Below are positions 1 to 19,560 of a stretch of DNA of 64,000 bases, piece by piece. Below the pieces are notes generated by a model. That model had not been told where the DNA came from. It saw nothing but the letters and a program-made list of their open reading frames with translations, and did not search any database. The position numbers and the translations under genes are program-made. Location: assembly GCA_026874595.1 (NCBI GenBank), contig CM049317.1:65096618-65160617 (forward strand), in the 5' to 3' direction. Each line of letters starts with the position of its first letter. The first letter of the stretch is position 1. The stretch comes from Sipunculus nudus. Lineage: Eukaryota > Annelida > Sipuncula > Golfingiida > Sipunculidae.

Positions 1-320
1 TGGTCCAACACAATCAACAATAATCCTACTAATTGGTTGCTCGAAAGCAGGAATAGGCCTAAGTGGGCTCTGGAGAATTCTGATTCGGTTTACCTACCAT
101 CTGGCATGAATGGCATGATTTACACTATTGTACACCATCTTTCCTGAGGTAAGGCCAATAGAATTGTGTGCTAACTTTCTGATGTTTATTTATACCTAAA
201 TGGCCAGACAAAGTAGCCTCATGTGCCATGCTTATACTATCATTGCGAAAGCTTTTGTTCATTACTATTTGATGTTTGATGGCCCACTCATCAGCAGCAC
301 ATACATCGGGTGGCGCCATT
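1..320 (-). pseudogene. Integrase N-terminus (zinc-binding domain plus start of core), frameshifted
   Basis: The minus-strand frame through about 125-320 shows a His/Cys integrase zinc-binding pattern (SMAHEATLSGHLGI, then FYWPYLRKD), followed by a CKSCHSCQ cysteine pair at about 100-123. Near 60-75 the frame shifts by one base, and homology resumes in another frame as RIIVDCVGP, whose Asp is expected to be the first residue of the DDE triad. The window ends there. Function in an intact element: insertion of the cDNA into host DNA. Confidence 0.7.
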
Positions 321-580
321 TACGCATAAGCACTTCATTTTTAACATAGAAACAAACTGGGTTCTCTGACAGTCCATCTTTAGAAACTGCCCTGGGAAAC
401 AAACATGAAATATCAGGGTCCTTATGCTGTGCTGCGTTAAGTTCTGACCTTGGAAATGCTGCATCCTGTACGGGCAAGTCATTAGACGAGTCACTAGTGA
501 CTCCCAGAGTGTTATTATCTGGACCTTTATCCTCATGCGTGTCTTTCTTGGCCATAGACCTAGTTACAGCACATGAAATT
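265..580 (-). pseudogene. Retrotransposon pol linker upstream of integrase
   Basis: An open minus frame of 96 codons carries a stretch that in this element class sits just before the integrase zinc domain (NPVCFYVKNEVLMRKW). It continues from the protease side (SMAKKDTHEDK) and runs, after frame disruption, into the integrase fragment. No reverse transcriptase motif is present. It is part of the retrotransposon, not a host gene. Confidence 0.6.
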
Positions 581-990
581 AAGGATACAAACCAGGAATT
601 TCCTGACTTTTAGGATCAGAGTCCTGATCAAGTGACGGCTTTTCTTTCACTGTTGGTACAGGCTGTACTTTGTCACCTGCAACACCATTGCCTAGCAGCA
701 ACTGAATTCCTTTATAGGGTAAAATAGTTCTTATGGCCACAGTAATATTCCCATATATCACATTTGACTTTAAATGTACACTGTGAAGCGGAACTGAAGT
801 GTGCTTTTCTGAAACACACCATTAACTAGTGCATGTGCACCGGTAAAAGCCCTATTAGAAAATGGCAAAGTGTTTGCTAACATGAGAGTTTGGCCTGAAC
901 CAGTGCCCCTCAAAATTCTAATCAGAATTTGAAAAATCACTTGAAAGTGACACAAAACCATCATGTATGAGTGGCTCAAATAACTCCATT
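579..990 (-). pseudogene. Retropepsin-like protease region with altered active site
   Basis: Two adjacent minus frames show a retrotransposon protease: ILRGTGSGQTLMLANTLPF (about 850-915) and ILPYKGIQLLLGNGVAGDK (about 672-730). The usual catalytic Asp-Thr-Gly triplet reads Gly-Thr-Gly (codons at 899-907), so the nucleophile is gone. The frame breaks between the two blocks. It is a relic of the polyprotein-processing protease. Confidence 0.65.
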
Positions 991-1287
991 TCAGAGTCAG
1001 GAGAAGAATCTACTACCTCATTTTCATCAAACAAAGAACTGACATTGACAGTAAAAAACTCTTTTTCAGAGTCATGAAAGGAATCTACATCCTTTTTACA
1101 TTCAAACTCCTCACTGGAGTCAACAGTGAAATTTTCCTCGGCAGAAACAAACTTAAGTTTGTCATAAGAGTACCTGGCCTCATTTGAAATGCTCTCGCAA
1201 GAGTCATAAAAGGACTTAGCCTTATTTGAAGGATACTCGTCGCAGGAGTCTTGAAAGAACATTAACTTATGAAATTCCTCACAGGAA

Positions 1288-2400
1288 TCAACTGAGGTTT
1301 TCACCCCGCAAGCTACGGACTTCTTTGGAGTCAAACGGCACGATGACCATCGTAGCATCAAACTCTTTATTATAGTCAATAAAGGAGTTGTACTCCTTAA
1401 TTACATGAAAAGAGCCTGGCTCTTGTACTATGCTCTGCATAGATTTTGAAACAAAACCAGAAGGTTCGCTATTTGGTTTATTCGCAAGTTTCCAGCAGTC
1501 AGATATATGATGACCTTTTTTCTTGCAGTAATTACAGATTTTCTTTGCAAATGACTTGTCTTTGTTGGACTTAGACACAGTGGACCTGGACTGAGGTGTA
1601 GCAATGGACTTTGCTGAACTATCAGGACTACTAACACTGGGTGACTGCGCTTTAAACTTCTTTTGACCATACTGATTTGCATTCTTGTTTGTGAATGACT
1701 GGTTTGATTTGCTAGTAAAGGACATTTTGTGTGTTAATGAATGATCATCAGCTAAATGAGCAGTAATGTCAAGTGTTTCAGGACTTTTCTCATCAAGAAA
1801 AGTTTTAACATCTGCCTTAATGCAGCGCTTAAATTCTTCAAGCAAAATCAACTGGCATAAATTGTCATAATCTTTCATTACATTTTAGAACTACACTAGC
1901 GATCAAACAACTGCTCTTTTGTCCTAGCAAATTCGACATACGTCTGTTCTTTGCGCTTTTCCCAATTTCTGAATTTCTTGCTGTAAGCCGCCGGAACTAA
2001 CTCATAACCTTTTAGGATTAACCGTTTAACCAGGTCATAGTCAGCCGCAGCTTCTACTTAAAGCTTGTATAAATTTCCCTGGCCTCGCTTGTCAACACAC
2101 TTTGTAACAGCATAGTCCAATTTTCCTTAGGCCATTTTAAATTTTCAGCTACTTTCTCAAAGTGTAAGAAATATTAATCAACCTTTTTTTCTTGAAAAGG
2201 TAGGAAAGTCTAACGTGTGTAGTTACATCACAACTGAGAGTTCGGGCAGCACGTAGACTATGTTCTAGTTTAAGTCTTTCTAACTCCAGTCGTTTTAACT
2301 CAATTTTTTTTTCTTTTTCTAGTCTTTCTCTTTCTAACCTTTCATGTTCTTCCCTCTCTTCTCTTTATTTTTCTAAAGCTAACTGTATTAACAAAACCAT
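1288..2400 (-). pseudogene. Retrotransposon gag with SCAN-like capsid segment and CCHC zinc knuckle
   Basis: In minus-strand order: a charged Glu/Lys/Arg-rich coiled-coil-like start (about 2250-2390), a block with NLKWPKENWTMLLQSVLTS (about 2075-2150), a block with KKFRNWEKRKEQTYVEFAR (about 1930-1990), a SCAN-like block with LADDHSLTHK (about 1725-1760), and a zinc knuckle CNYCKKKGHHISDC (about 1495-1540). In-frame stops interrupt it, including a tight cluster at about 1877-1905. This part would form the particle and bind RNA in an active element. Confidence 0.75.
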
Positions 2401-2444
2401 GTGTCCAAGTCAAGGCCTAATAATTTTCCAAACTATTAAGCATT

Positions 2445-2459
2445 CCGGACGAGCCCCCA
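2445..2459 (-). promoter_or_regulatory. Primer binding site, tRNA-Pro type
   Basis: The minus strand reads TGGGGGCTCGTCCGG one base after the LTR. This matches the 3' end complement of tRNA-Pro, the primer used by many retroelements. It fixes the element's orientation and the inner LTR edge. Confidence 0.7.
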
Positions 2460-2460
2460 A

Positions 2461-3111
2461 TTTAATATTTCGGAACCCAATATCAACAGATCACGTAGTC
2501 GTGACGAACACAAACCTTGCAACGGAGATTAAAGAAATCAGATCCTGCAACACTAGGCAGCGTGAAATGTCTAAGGGAATGAATAAAGAAGTCATTGGTT
2601 TTTGTTAACAAAAAAATATAATTTATTCCTAAAACAATCCTAACATTACAATACACTAAATCAATACAATAACACAGTATAATTAAAATGATAATTAAAT
2701 ACAATTAAACAGCACCGCAGTAAATCAATACATGTACATAAACAAAATGTACAGTACCTGGATACCACCACTGTCTCAGCGACAAAAGGTCTTATAAAGC
2801 ATATAATTCAGATGAACAGTTCACATAAATCTTCTCAGAGAGTAATAGTCCAGTTCATTCACAAAATCAATCCTTTGTAATCCAAAGTGAAGTTCTAGTT
2901 ATAATCCCGAAAGCCAACTGAACAGTATATAAGATCCGTGACAATTTTCAAAGAAAAGCTATAACTGCCGCAATTATAGGAATAGGTCCACTCTTCTGTG
3001 TCTGCTGGAATGTTCTCTCACCTCTCCCCCCGTCTATAAAACACAGCCCCTATTTATATCTTCTCATCTCAAGCCAATAATTTTCCATTTCCCGAACAAT
3101 CTAAAGAACAA
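2461..3111 (-). repeat. 5' LTR of the retrotransposon
   Basis: The segment lies directly upstream of the primer binding site on the minus strand. It contains a TATAAATAG promoter-like box at about 3050-3060, starts on the minus strand with TGTTC near 3111, and recurs in inverted orientation as a partial copy at 7735-8033. The outer boundary is inferred from the TG start and is accurate to perhaps 20 bases. Confidence 0.6.
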
Positions 3112-3956
3112 TACATAATACACAGTACACCCGCGTTATAGGAAACATTTAGATCAAGAATGCTGTATTTCGACGTGTCAGGGTTCGCACGTGGGCCGGT
3201 CCGGCTCGGCCGGGCGATGCTATCATGGCAACGAGCTCTGTGTGCTACACGATCCAAATGTAAACAACACATGGAACATCCCTGCACACAGAAAACTAAT
3301 AACAGAGAGTGGCAATATCGCTTTAACAGCAATCGATAACCATTCATTTGGATGTGTGACCCTTGGCCGTCTCATATCCAAAATTAAGTCCAAATGCCTC
3401 ACGCGTTATAGTGACTGTGTTAGCTGATTATACCATATGTATGATGAATGGAGCTAGCGCGAATTGTCGGTATTGATATTACGGGCCTCACTTGAGCCTC
3501 AAAAAAAACCAATTGCCCTTCCACGGGTACAAACACGTACTAATTCTGAAACAATTGTGTAGGATCACATACGATTCGACGAGCAACTCGACTACTAAGG
3601 GTCAACGTGGCAACTCAGTACCGGTAAATGCTCTTGGCAAGAAGGCATGGAAGGCCTCCCAGCTGGACCTTTTTGATTAATGATAATAAATTAACATTTT
3701 ACCCGCCTCCTGAATAACCCAAAAAGGTTGCTTGATTATCTGCTTTATTGTTTGTATTGCATCGTATTGCGTGCTAAATATCCATATTTTACACTAAGTG
3801 TCAGGTAATATCAATGACCTTGATTTGTATAGTATTTCATATGCAATGCAAGAGATGGATGTATTGATAGGAACTTTAGTGTTCGATTTTACAAGGCTAC
3901 AACACTGTTAAAAATCTTCTGTGCATATTTGGGTTAATCTATAATATTGTGTCGTC

Positions 3957-4359
3957 TTAATCTTGTTCCATTTTTAGTAAAATTGCCGCCTGTCTTAGAT
4001 CCCAAGGTGCGTCATAAACAACGGCAGAGTCCGCTTTGATCTTGTTACCACCAGAGCCCAATGTTAAAGCGGGCCCACACGGTTCAGAATTGATACGGTT
4101 GCAAGTGTCCAATTGACCACATGTAATGGTAACCCCCTAGTTGAGTTCCGTTGGTATCTGGTGTCGTCTGATACTTGTGGTTTGTGTGACGTCAATGCAG
4201 CAATAATGACATGATTTATTTGGTGTGCTTTAGGGTAAATCTGACTTGGAAAGATCAGGTAAGTTAGACTCTCTATCAGAGTGTTTAATATGGTCTTTTC
4301 CAGTCTGTGCATAAATGCCCGTATCCCTTGACTCGTAATCAGCAAAATTCGTCTTAGCG
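3957..4359 (-). pseudogene. Cytoplasmic-tail exon of copy C
   Basis: It begins after acceptor AAG and keeps the AKTNFADYESRD start and the VVYDAPWDL block of gene A, but carries two stops (TAA and TAG replacing Gln codons of gene A). Even so, the YDAP block is unchanged. Confidence 0.8.
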
Positions 4360-4495
4360 CTTGAAGAAAACATAGTAAAAACAAATATAAATATAATCAT
4401 TAAAGAAAGAAAATATCAACTATAAGTAGATGCCGGGTAAAGGTTAAAGTTTAAATTCAAAGGACTAAACAAAAAACACAAAAGACAAAACCTTT

Positions 4496-4498
<3 letters not shown>

Positions 4499-4543
<45 letters not shown>
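4499..4543. repeat. (TA)n microsatellite in pseudogene copy C
   Basis: About 22 TA units between tail and transmembrane exons. Absent at the matching place in copy A (about 9580), so it arose after the duplication or was lost there. Confidence 0.95.
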
Positions 4544-4545
<2 letters not shown>

Positions 4546-4912
4546 GGAGTCATAGACAATAAACGACGCACATAATGCTGTCATCCTTCAACGTGGAGAA
4601 GCTTAAGAAATAGCACTCCCTTTAAATCACTGACCTGATGCAGAGACTCTTACAATTTGTCTGCTTCAATGTTCTGAAACATATCGAGCAGTACAAATGC
4701 AAACCAGCTGCTTATTTAACCCTACCATTTTCCCCACCAATGTTTGACCTTCATCCAATTCCCACAGTCATGCAATTATACAAAAAAAAGCAATTAAAAA
4801 ATAGCAATGCCAAACGCTTTGCATACCAGTCAAGTGATAAATTCTGTGTTTTATACCTTGCTTTCAAAATGATAAGAGAAAGACGCCGAAAGACAGAGAA
4901 TAGAGATGCGAC

Positions 4913-5009
4913 CTTTCCGTTTTCCTCTTCATACGTCCAATTAAGACCCCTAATAAAAGACCAACAACAGCAGTTCCCAGTGCGACTCCTCTGAAAACAT
5001 AATGGTTAT
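4913..5009 (-). pseudogene. Transmembrane exon of copy C
   Basis: It reads RGVALGTAVVGLLLGVLIGR, then a basic stop-transfer run, nearly identical to gene A at 9979-10075. The frame is open, and phases 1 in and 2 out are kept. Confidence 0.8.
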
Positions 5010-5211
5010 CTGAAGCACATTAAATGATATTAAACAATCGGAATGCAGTATTGATTGATGAAATATAATTCACTGGTTGGTGTTTTCTTTACTCTGACTA
5101 CAAGAATAAAACGGAATTAAAATAGAAGAATTGTAACCGGACAATTATAAAAAAAATGTATGCATATCCTTTTACAGTGGTGTAGGTTTCTTTCTAAAAA
5201 AGAGTTGACAC

Positions 5212-5457
5212 CTTTTCCGGGTTTAGCAAATACCTAGTCTTCCTTGGACCAGCCAACCCATGCTTCGTCTTTCACACTGAGTAATGCTAATTATACAAGG
5301 AGGTCGACCTCGTCTTGGTTAGATCCTATCAAATAACCATTTAAAATCTCACATTCGGCCCTCGCTTAAAATCAGTTCATGGTCCCATGTTCAAGAGTAA
5401 TACAAGCATTGGAGTTGTCTATATGTACGCAATTCCACATCCGGCATCTATCACACA
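5212..5457 (-). pseudogene. Lectin domain 2 N-terminal half-exon of copy C
   Basis: It retains CRMWNCVHIDNSNACIT and DEAWVGWSKED but has four stops. Its acceptor is altered by a small deletion upstream yet still reads TAG. Confidence 0.85.
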
Positions 5458-5539
5458 CTAGCTTAATTCTAGATATCGCCAAATTTTCAAACCATACACA
5501 TGCTTTATCTATATGATTAATACGGAGTTGGTTTTTTTC

Positions 5540-6269
5540 TAGACCACGGTTTACCTGCTTCCATTCTGATTTGACTCTCCAAATTCGGCAAACGTGTCGG
5601 TGGTGTTGAGTATGGCGGCATTTATTGGTTTTGATATGGGACTGAATATTCTTTTGGCCTCCTTTATAGGAACTGCACTCTTAGGCTTCCGTTGAATACT
5701 ACCTGGGTGAATAATTGTGGTTTGTCAACCGCAAACCCAGCAATAATGGAATGGCAGACCTTGCATGGTAAAGAACACTCTAATATAGGACGATCTGGAG
5801 AGCCTTGCTTAGGTTTCAGATCCAAAAGTGTGTCAAAAATTGCCGGAGTGTCCTTATGGATGGGGTTACGGGATTTAGTTTCGTCAGTTGTTTGGATGCC
5901 TCAAGGGTCGATTCGGCTTTTTCCCTTTTGGTAGTGTCGGATGTTGGCCTTTCCTCTTGATCGTAGGGTGCCGTTGTGGCAGCTCGATCAGCAAGGCTGC
6001 ATTGACATTGATCCATGTACCTCTGAGCATCCTTTTCGTCCCTTTAAAGGGACTTCTCCGATTGTCTTTTGTTGGGAAATGGTCTGGGTTGATAAATGTG
6101 GTTAGGGTAATGTCAATGGTGTTGTATATGAGACACATTAAAATGGACGATCTGGAAGGTCTGGCTTTATGTCGATTGGATTAATCTTGTGTTTTCCTAT
6201 TTCGGAATATACGTCCTTTCCGTCTCTTTGATTTTCCTTGATTTCACTCTAGCGATATCCGCACTTGCC
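5540..6269 (-). pseudogene. Probable cytoplasmic-tail exon remnant of a third lectin receptor (copy B)
   Basis: Acceptor-like TATATATCAG precedes 6269 with the phase needed to join the copy B transmembrane exon. The minus strand then shows long open stretches rich in Lys/Arg/Thr (for example ASADIARVKSRKIKETERTY), broken by stops and frame changes, and ends near a donor-like GTAAAC at about 5543. It does not align clearly with the gene A tail. Assignment rests on position, phase and composition only. Confidence 0.35.
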
Positions 6270-6710
6270 CTGATATATAGTTGTAGGGAAAATAATTACA
6301 AATAATGTAAGAAAGTAATTACCCATTGTATAACAATGCCATCAGTTTAAAGATAACGAGTTGCAAAATTACTTCTGAACATAATTAACCGGATAAGGGT
6401 TTAATCCTTTAAATTAATTTAATTTTTATTTATGTATTATCTTTCTTGGCCCGTATCACAAATGCAACATGTGGCGCATATGGACATTGGAGCGCAGTAA
6501 TATATGCACTATTATAGGTCTACTGATTCCCTTATTTAAACTAATATTCCATGCATTGTGAAGCAATTTTAAACATTATGAAACATATTAAACCATTAGT
6601 TAACATTTCACTCTTATATAGATATCCTGCCCTCAAACTGAAAAAAAAATCGAAAAATCAGTCATGCAAAGAAAGCTAGAAAGGTAATCGAGAAAGAGTA
6701 AATATGCCAC

Positions 6711-6807
6711 CTTTCTGATCTTCTGTTCAGACATCCAACACATACCCCTAATACGAAAGCAACAACCGGTGTTCCTAGTGCGACCCCTGAGAAAATATAT
6801 GGAATAT
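6711..6807 (-). pseudogene. Transmembrane exon of lectin receptor copy B
   Basis: This 97-nt unit has the length and phases of the transmembrane exons of copies A and C and reads GVALGTPVVAFVLGVCVGCL, then NRRSER. The acceptor position reads TTG instead of CAG, so normal splicing is doubtful. No lectin exons were seen upstream of it before 8 kb. Confidence 0.6.
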
Positions 6808-7588
6808 CAAAAACACATAGTTAAGATTTAGTTTACTAGTGGGGCCGTAACAGTATAGAAACTAGTTTTATTGAAATGTTGCCAGTATATGGGAATCTGA
6901 TTTCGTACAGTTGTTCCCAAAATTTTAATATGAAACCAGTATATAACAGGATGACTGGATATATGACAAGTGTACCTATACATTAGCACCGTCCAAACAA
7001 CATGCAGGCTATTCAGCGTTTTAACGCAAGTACCTTCGCATATTTCTAAGAGATTTCCATTTTATAGAACATGGGCTTTAGGTTTTAAAACTAGTTCATA
7101 AAAAGAAAATATAAAATGGTTCTTATATTTAAAATTCTAAATATTTTCTCTCAAACAAATCAGCTCCGTGCACAGGAAACTGTTTTTAATATATCAATAA
7201 CCGTTACTTTGCTAGAGACCTAGTTGCTCTTCGTAACCTTACGAGCATTCATATAGGGAAGCATACCTGTATTTCAGATACTGTTTATAATCCATCATAT
7301 CTAAAGCCAATAATAAGCCAATTACGAGTTTAAAGCACCATTAGAAACTACTTTGCCCATGTATTGACAGGCATGTAACTTACAAATGGCATATTGTAGT
7401 ACAAGGCATGGGGGTCATAGTGCGTTCAAATTAACATCTTTTTTTGTAGATACTAAATGTATAATCTCATCCTGGAGGAGACAATTAACTACTGCAGGAC
7501 AATAGGCCTGTTCCAACCAGTACCACACCAACACGCGCTAACATCTGAAACTGATACTTCCGTTTTTATTTATAGCCTATATTGAAAT

Positions 7589-7589
<1 letters not shown>
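6808..7589. other. No feature recognised
   Basis: AT-rich sequence without a coding-like frame, repeat or RNA signature that I can support. The lectin exons expected upstream of copy B were not found here. Confidence 0.5.
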
Positions 7590-7672
<83 letters not shown>

Positions 7673-7689
7673 GTGTATATATATATATA
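7590..7689. repeat. (TA)n microsatellite with (TG)n interruption
   Basis: About 100 bp of alternating TA with one short TGTGTG block. It truncates the upstream part of the adjacent solo LTR. Confidence 0.95.
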
Positions 7690-7734
7690 AAGAAATCTGT
7701 TTTTAAGAAGATTACGGGAATTACTTATGTTAAG

Positions 7735-8033
7735 ATACTCTTGAGAGACTGTGACAGTGGTGGTATCCAGAATCAAAGATTGGGATCCGAACTCTGGTAC
7801 TGTACATTATAATAAATGTAAACTGTGTAATTGCATTGATTTAGTGTATTTTTACGTTAGGATTGTTGTAAGAACAAATTATATTTATTTGTTAACAAAA
7901 AACCACGGACTTCTTTATTCATTCCCCTAAACATTTCATGCTGCCTAGTGTCACAGAATCGGATTTTTTATCTCCGTAACAAAATTTATGCTCGTCACCA
8001 TTACATAATCTGTTGTTATTAGGTTCTTTAACA
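7735..8033 (+). repeat. Partial solo LTR, inverted relative to the LTR at 2461-3111
   Basis: Shares several blocks with the reverse complement of 2461-2785, including GACAGTGGTGGTATCCAG, the TTATTTGTTAACAAAAA region and the terminal TCTGTTGTTATTAGGTTC. It lacks the promoter half of the LTR and any flanking internal sequence. Confidence 0.7.
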
Positions 8034-8934
8034 ATTTATTATAATTATTGTTATTATTATTATGCAATATTCTATACCCACCATAATAAAAAGAATTCCT
8101 AACGATGAATAATATTATATTGATAATTAGACATATTTTGACCTGAACTTACCAATAAAAGTACAAAATATTGCGTGTTTATAAAAACAAAATAAGCGAG
8201 ATAACAAATAAGCGACAGGGAACAATTAGGGTTGGTGTTTGGTGATATTTTATTGTCTCTTTTACGCAGGGTCACATGTCAAAGGTTTACCCCCCCCCCC
8301 TACTGCCTGTTAAGAGAGTGTGGAAATATCATTTTAAAAGCTATTTAGATACCGTGAAAAAATGTAATAATTACTATTCATTTGGATGTGTGACCCTGGG
8401 CGGTCTCAGATTCAGAATTAAATATCAACCTTACGCGTTATAGTGACTTATAGTTATCGTGTTAGCTGATTATGCCATCTGTATGGTCAAAGGAGCAACC
8501 GTGAACTGTTGGTATTGATATAACGATTTGAGCATGCAAATATCAATTGCCTATGCATGGGTACTATCTAACCAAGTACTTATTCTGAAACAATTGTGTA
8601 GAATCACATATAGTTCAACGAGCAACTCGCCAACTTGATGTCAACGTGGTAACTCGTTTCCGGTATAAGCTTTCGAAATTAAGACATGGGAAGCATCAAA
8701 GCTGGATTTATTTGAGAAGGATAACTAACAATCATTTTCTCCGCTTACTGAACAACTGAAAAAAAAGGTTGCTTGATTATCTGCTTTATTATTTGCATTA
8801 CATCGTACTGCGTGCTACATATCCATATGTAACACCAAGTATCGGATGAAAGATATATAATATCAATGAACTAGTTTTAAATAGCGTTTCATAAGCAATG
8901 CAAGAGATTGATATATTGATAGAAATATCAGTGC

Positions 8935-8940
8935 TTTATT
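8935..8940 (-). promoter_or_regulatory. Candidate poly(A) signal of gene A
   Basis: AATAAA on the minus strand, 73-78 nt after the gene A stop codon. Single motif only. Confidence 0.35.
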
Positions 8941-9012
8941 TTAAAGAATTTCACACAGTTTAAAAGTCTGTTGTGCCTATTTGGGTTATTTTATGACGAT
9001 GCATTCATCTTC

Positions 9013-18263
<9,251 letters not shown>

Positions 18264-19379
18264 TTTCCTATAGCACTATGGCGTCTTAAGTATACCGGAT
18301 GGATGCCGCATAAAGCTAACAATGCAATACATGAAAGTGTATATACATAAATTAAAAAACCATGAACAAGGAAGTATCGGTAGGAATCAGACCACCTTTA
18401 TCTTTATTAAACATCAGAACCTAGAATTTAACTAATAATGTTAGTAACACTGAAATTCCTTGATAAATACAATATATTCATACATTTAATTATGTAATTA
18501 TTTAATATTACTGATTGTTTAAATATCGTTTTGCTAATATACACAATAATGGTTTTTAACAACATTAATACATATATTCGAGGTTTTGTTCAGATTGATG
18601 TGAATAAAGATGCTTATTTTTAACCCATGTAAACAGGTCATTCAGTTTGTTGGCTTCTGCATCTATTGAGAATTGTTCCTATAATATAAAGTGCAGTAAA
18701 ACCATGAAATTATATGTTTGCTGATAATTGTGCAGTTCTTTCATTATCTGATAACCACATGTAGGCATAATTTTGTAGGGGCCTTAGCATTGTATTTTTC
18801 GCTTTATGGTTTTAGCTTTTTATTTTGTATGACGATGATGATCATCATAATGATTATTATTATTATTATTTTTTTATTACAACTACAATTATTCTCATCA
18901 TTTTTACTTTAACTATAATACAATGTCAACCATAACAGCACAACATAAACAAAATCCCAAGCATATGATACATGGTAGCAAATATTCTTTCGACCTGTCT
19001 GAGAAAATCTGTGTTTACAAAATCAACTTTACCACAGACCTAACCAGCATTTGACTTGGTGATGACTTGCTTAACAAAAAGGTTATCCATATTTTGATAA
19101 TAAATACAACATACAGTATATTAAGTTAGTTAAGGTGAAATTTTGAGGGCTGTAACTTATTTACTGGTTGTACTATGCGTATGACCATTGCATCAAGCGT
19201 GAACTATCCATATTAAAATCACCTGGAGAAATCGATTGAACATCTATGGATATAACAAAGTATTGATTCCGCCAGCAGACCTATGTATCACATACGTTTA
19301 AACTAGCAACATGTCTACTTGAGGACAATTTGACAAATAAGTACTTGTACATGAATTGCTCATTGAAGCGATTCAATAA
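18264..19379. other. No gene recognised; short TTA/ATC simple repeat
   Basis: AT-rich. A short ATGATGATCATCATAATGATTATTATT tract covers about 18832-18872. No other feature. Confidence 0.5.
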
Positions 19380-19384
19380 GAACA

Positions 19385-19450
19385 TTTTGCCTTAAAACAT
19401 TAAGTTCCCATGGTGCTAAAAACAACGGAAGCGTCCCCTTTGATCGTGTT
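19385..19450 (-). pseudogene. Degenerate lectin-receptor tail fragment (copy D)
   Basis: The minus strand reads NTIKGDASVVFSTMGT then a stop, matching NKIKADSTVVYDAPWDL of gene A, with the tyrosine changed to Phe and YDAP lost. It shows the family once reached further right. Short, so moderate confidence. Confidence 0.5.
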
Positions 19451-19524
19451 CCTGAAAACCATATGCTCCGTAATGTATCACCGCAGATGATTGACTGTTT
19501 TCCCCTCAGGTTGCTTATGAAGTT

Positions 19525-19560
19525 GACCTAATTATTATTATTATTATTATTATTATTATT
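19525..19560. repeat. (TTA)n microsatellite
   Basis: About ten TTA units. Confidence 0.9.

Larger units (their letters stand above)
1..3111 (-). mobile_element. Decayed Gypsy-class LTR retrotransposon, truncated by window edge
   Basis: Reading the minus strand 5' to 3' gives an LTR (3111-2461), a tRNA-Pro-type primer binding site (2459-2445), a gag region with a CCHC zinc knuckle, an aspartic-protease region, then an integrase zinc-binding region and the start of the integrase core at position 1. Integrase follows protease with no reverse transcriptase between them, the order known from Gmr1-like Gypsy elements. Several stops and at least one frameshift show that it is dead. The 3' part (integrase core onward, and the 3' LTR) lies outside the window. 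Confidence 0.8.
3957..5457 (-). pseudogene. C-type lectin receptor pseudogene (copy C)
   Basis: Three exons equivalent to gene A are present: lectin half-exon 5212-5457 (246 nt, same length as in A), transmembrane exon 4913-5009 (97 nt) and tail exon 3957-4359 (403 nt, with a 24-nt in-frame deletion). The lectin exon has four in-frame stops, two of them at conserved Trp codons. The tail has two, at codons that are Gln in gene A. The exon coding the C-terminal half of lectin domain 2 is missing, and the intron sequences either side of its place are joined. Splice-site dinucleotides mostly survive. The gene cannot make a full receptor. Confidence 0.85.
3335..5530. repeat. Segmental duplication, left copy (pairs with 8368-12105)
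   Basis: Blocks at 3335-3680, 3700-4440, 4560-5040 and 5070-5530 match 8368-8720, 8750-9540, 9600-10110 and 11640-12105 in the same order and strand. The right copy has extra DNA between the blocks, including the second half-exon of lectin domain 2. The unit carries the 3' half of a C-type lectin receptor gene, so the cluster grew by tandem duplication. Confidence 0.85.

Noticed and set aside
918-1379. 153-codon acidic ORF as a host gene
   Set aside because: It lies inside the retrotransposon between gag and protease on the same strand and in matching order, so it is element sequence.
5692-6184. Overlapping plus-strand ORFs of 80-98 codons
   Set aside because: Antisense to the probable tail exon remnant of lectin copy B, without domains of their own.
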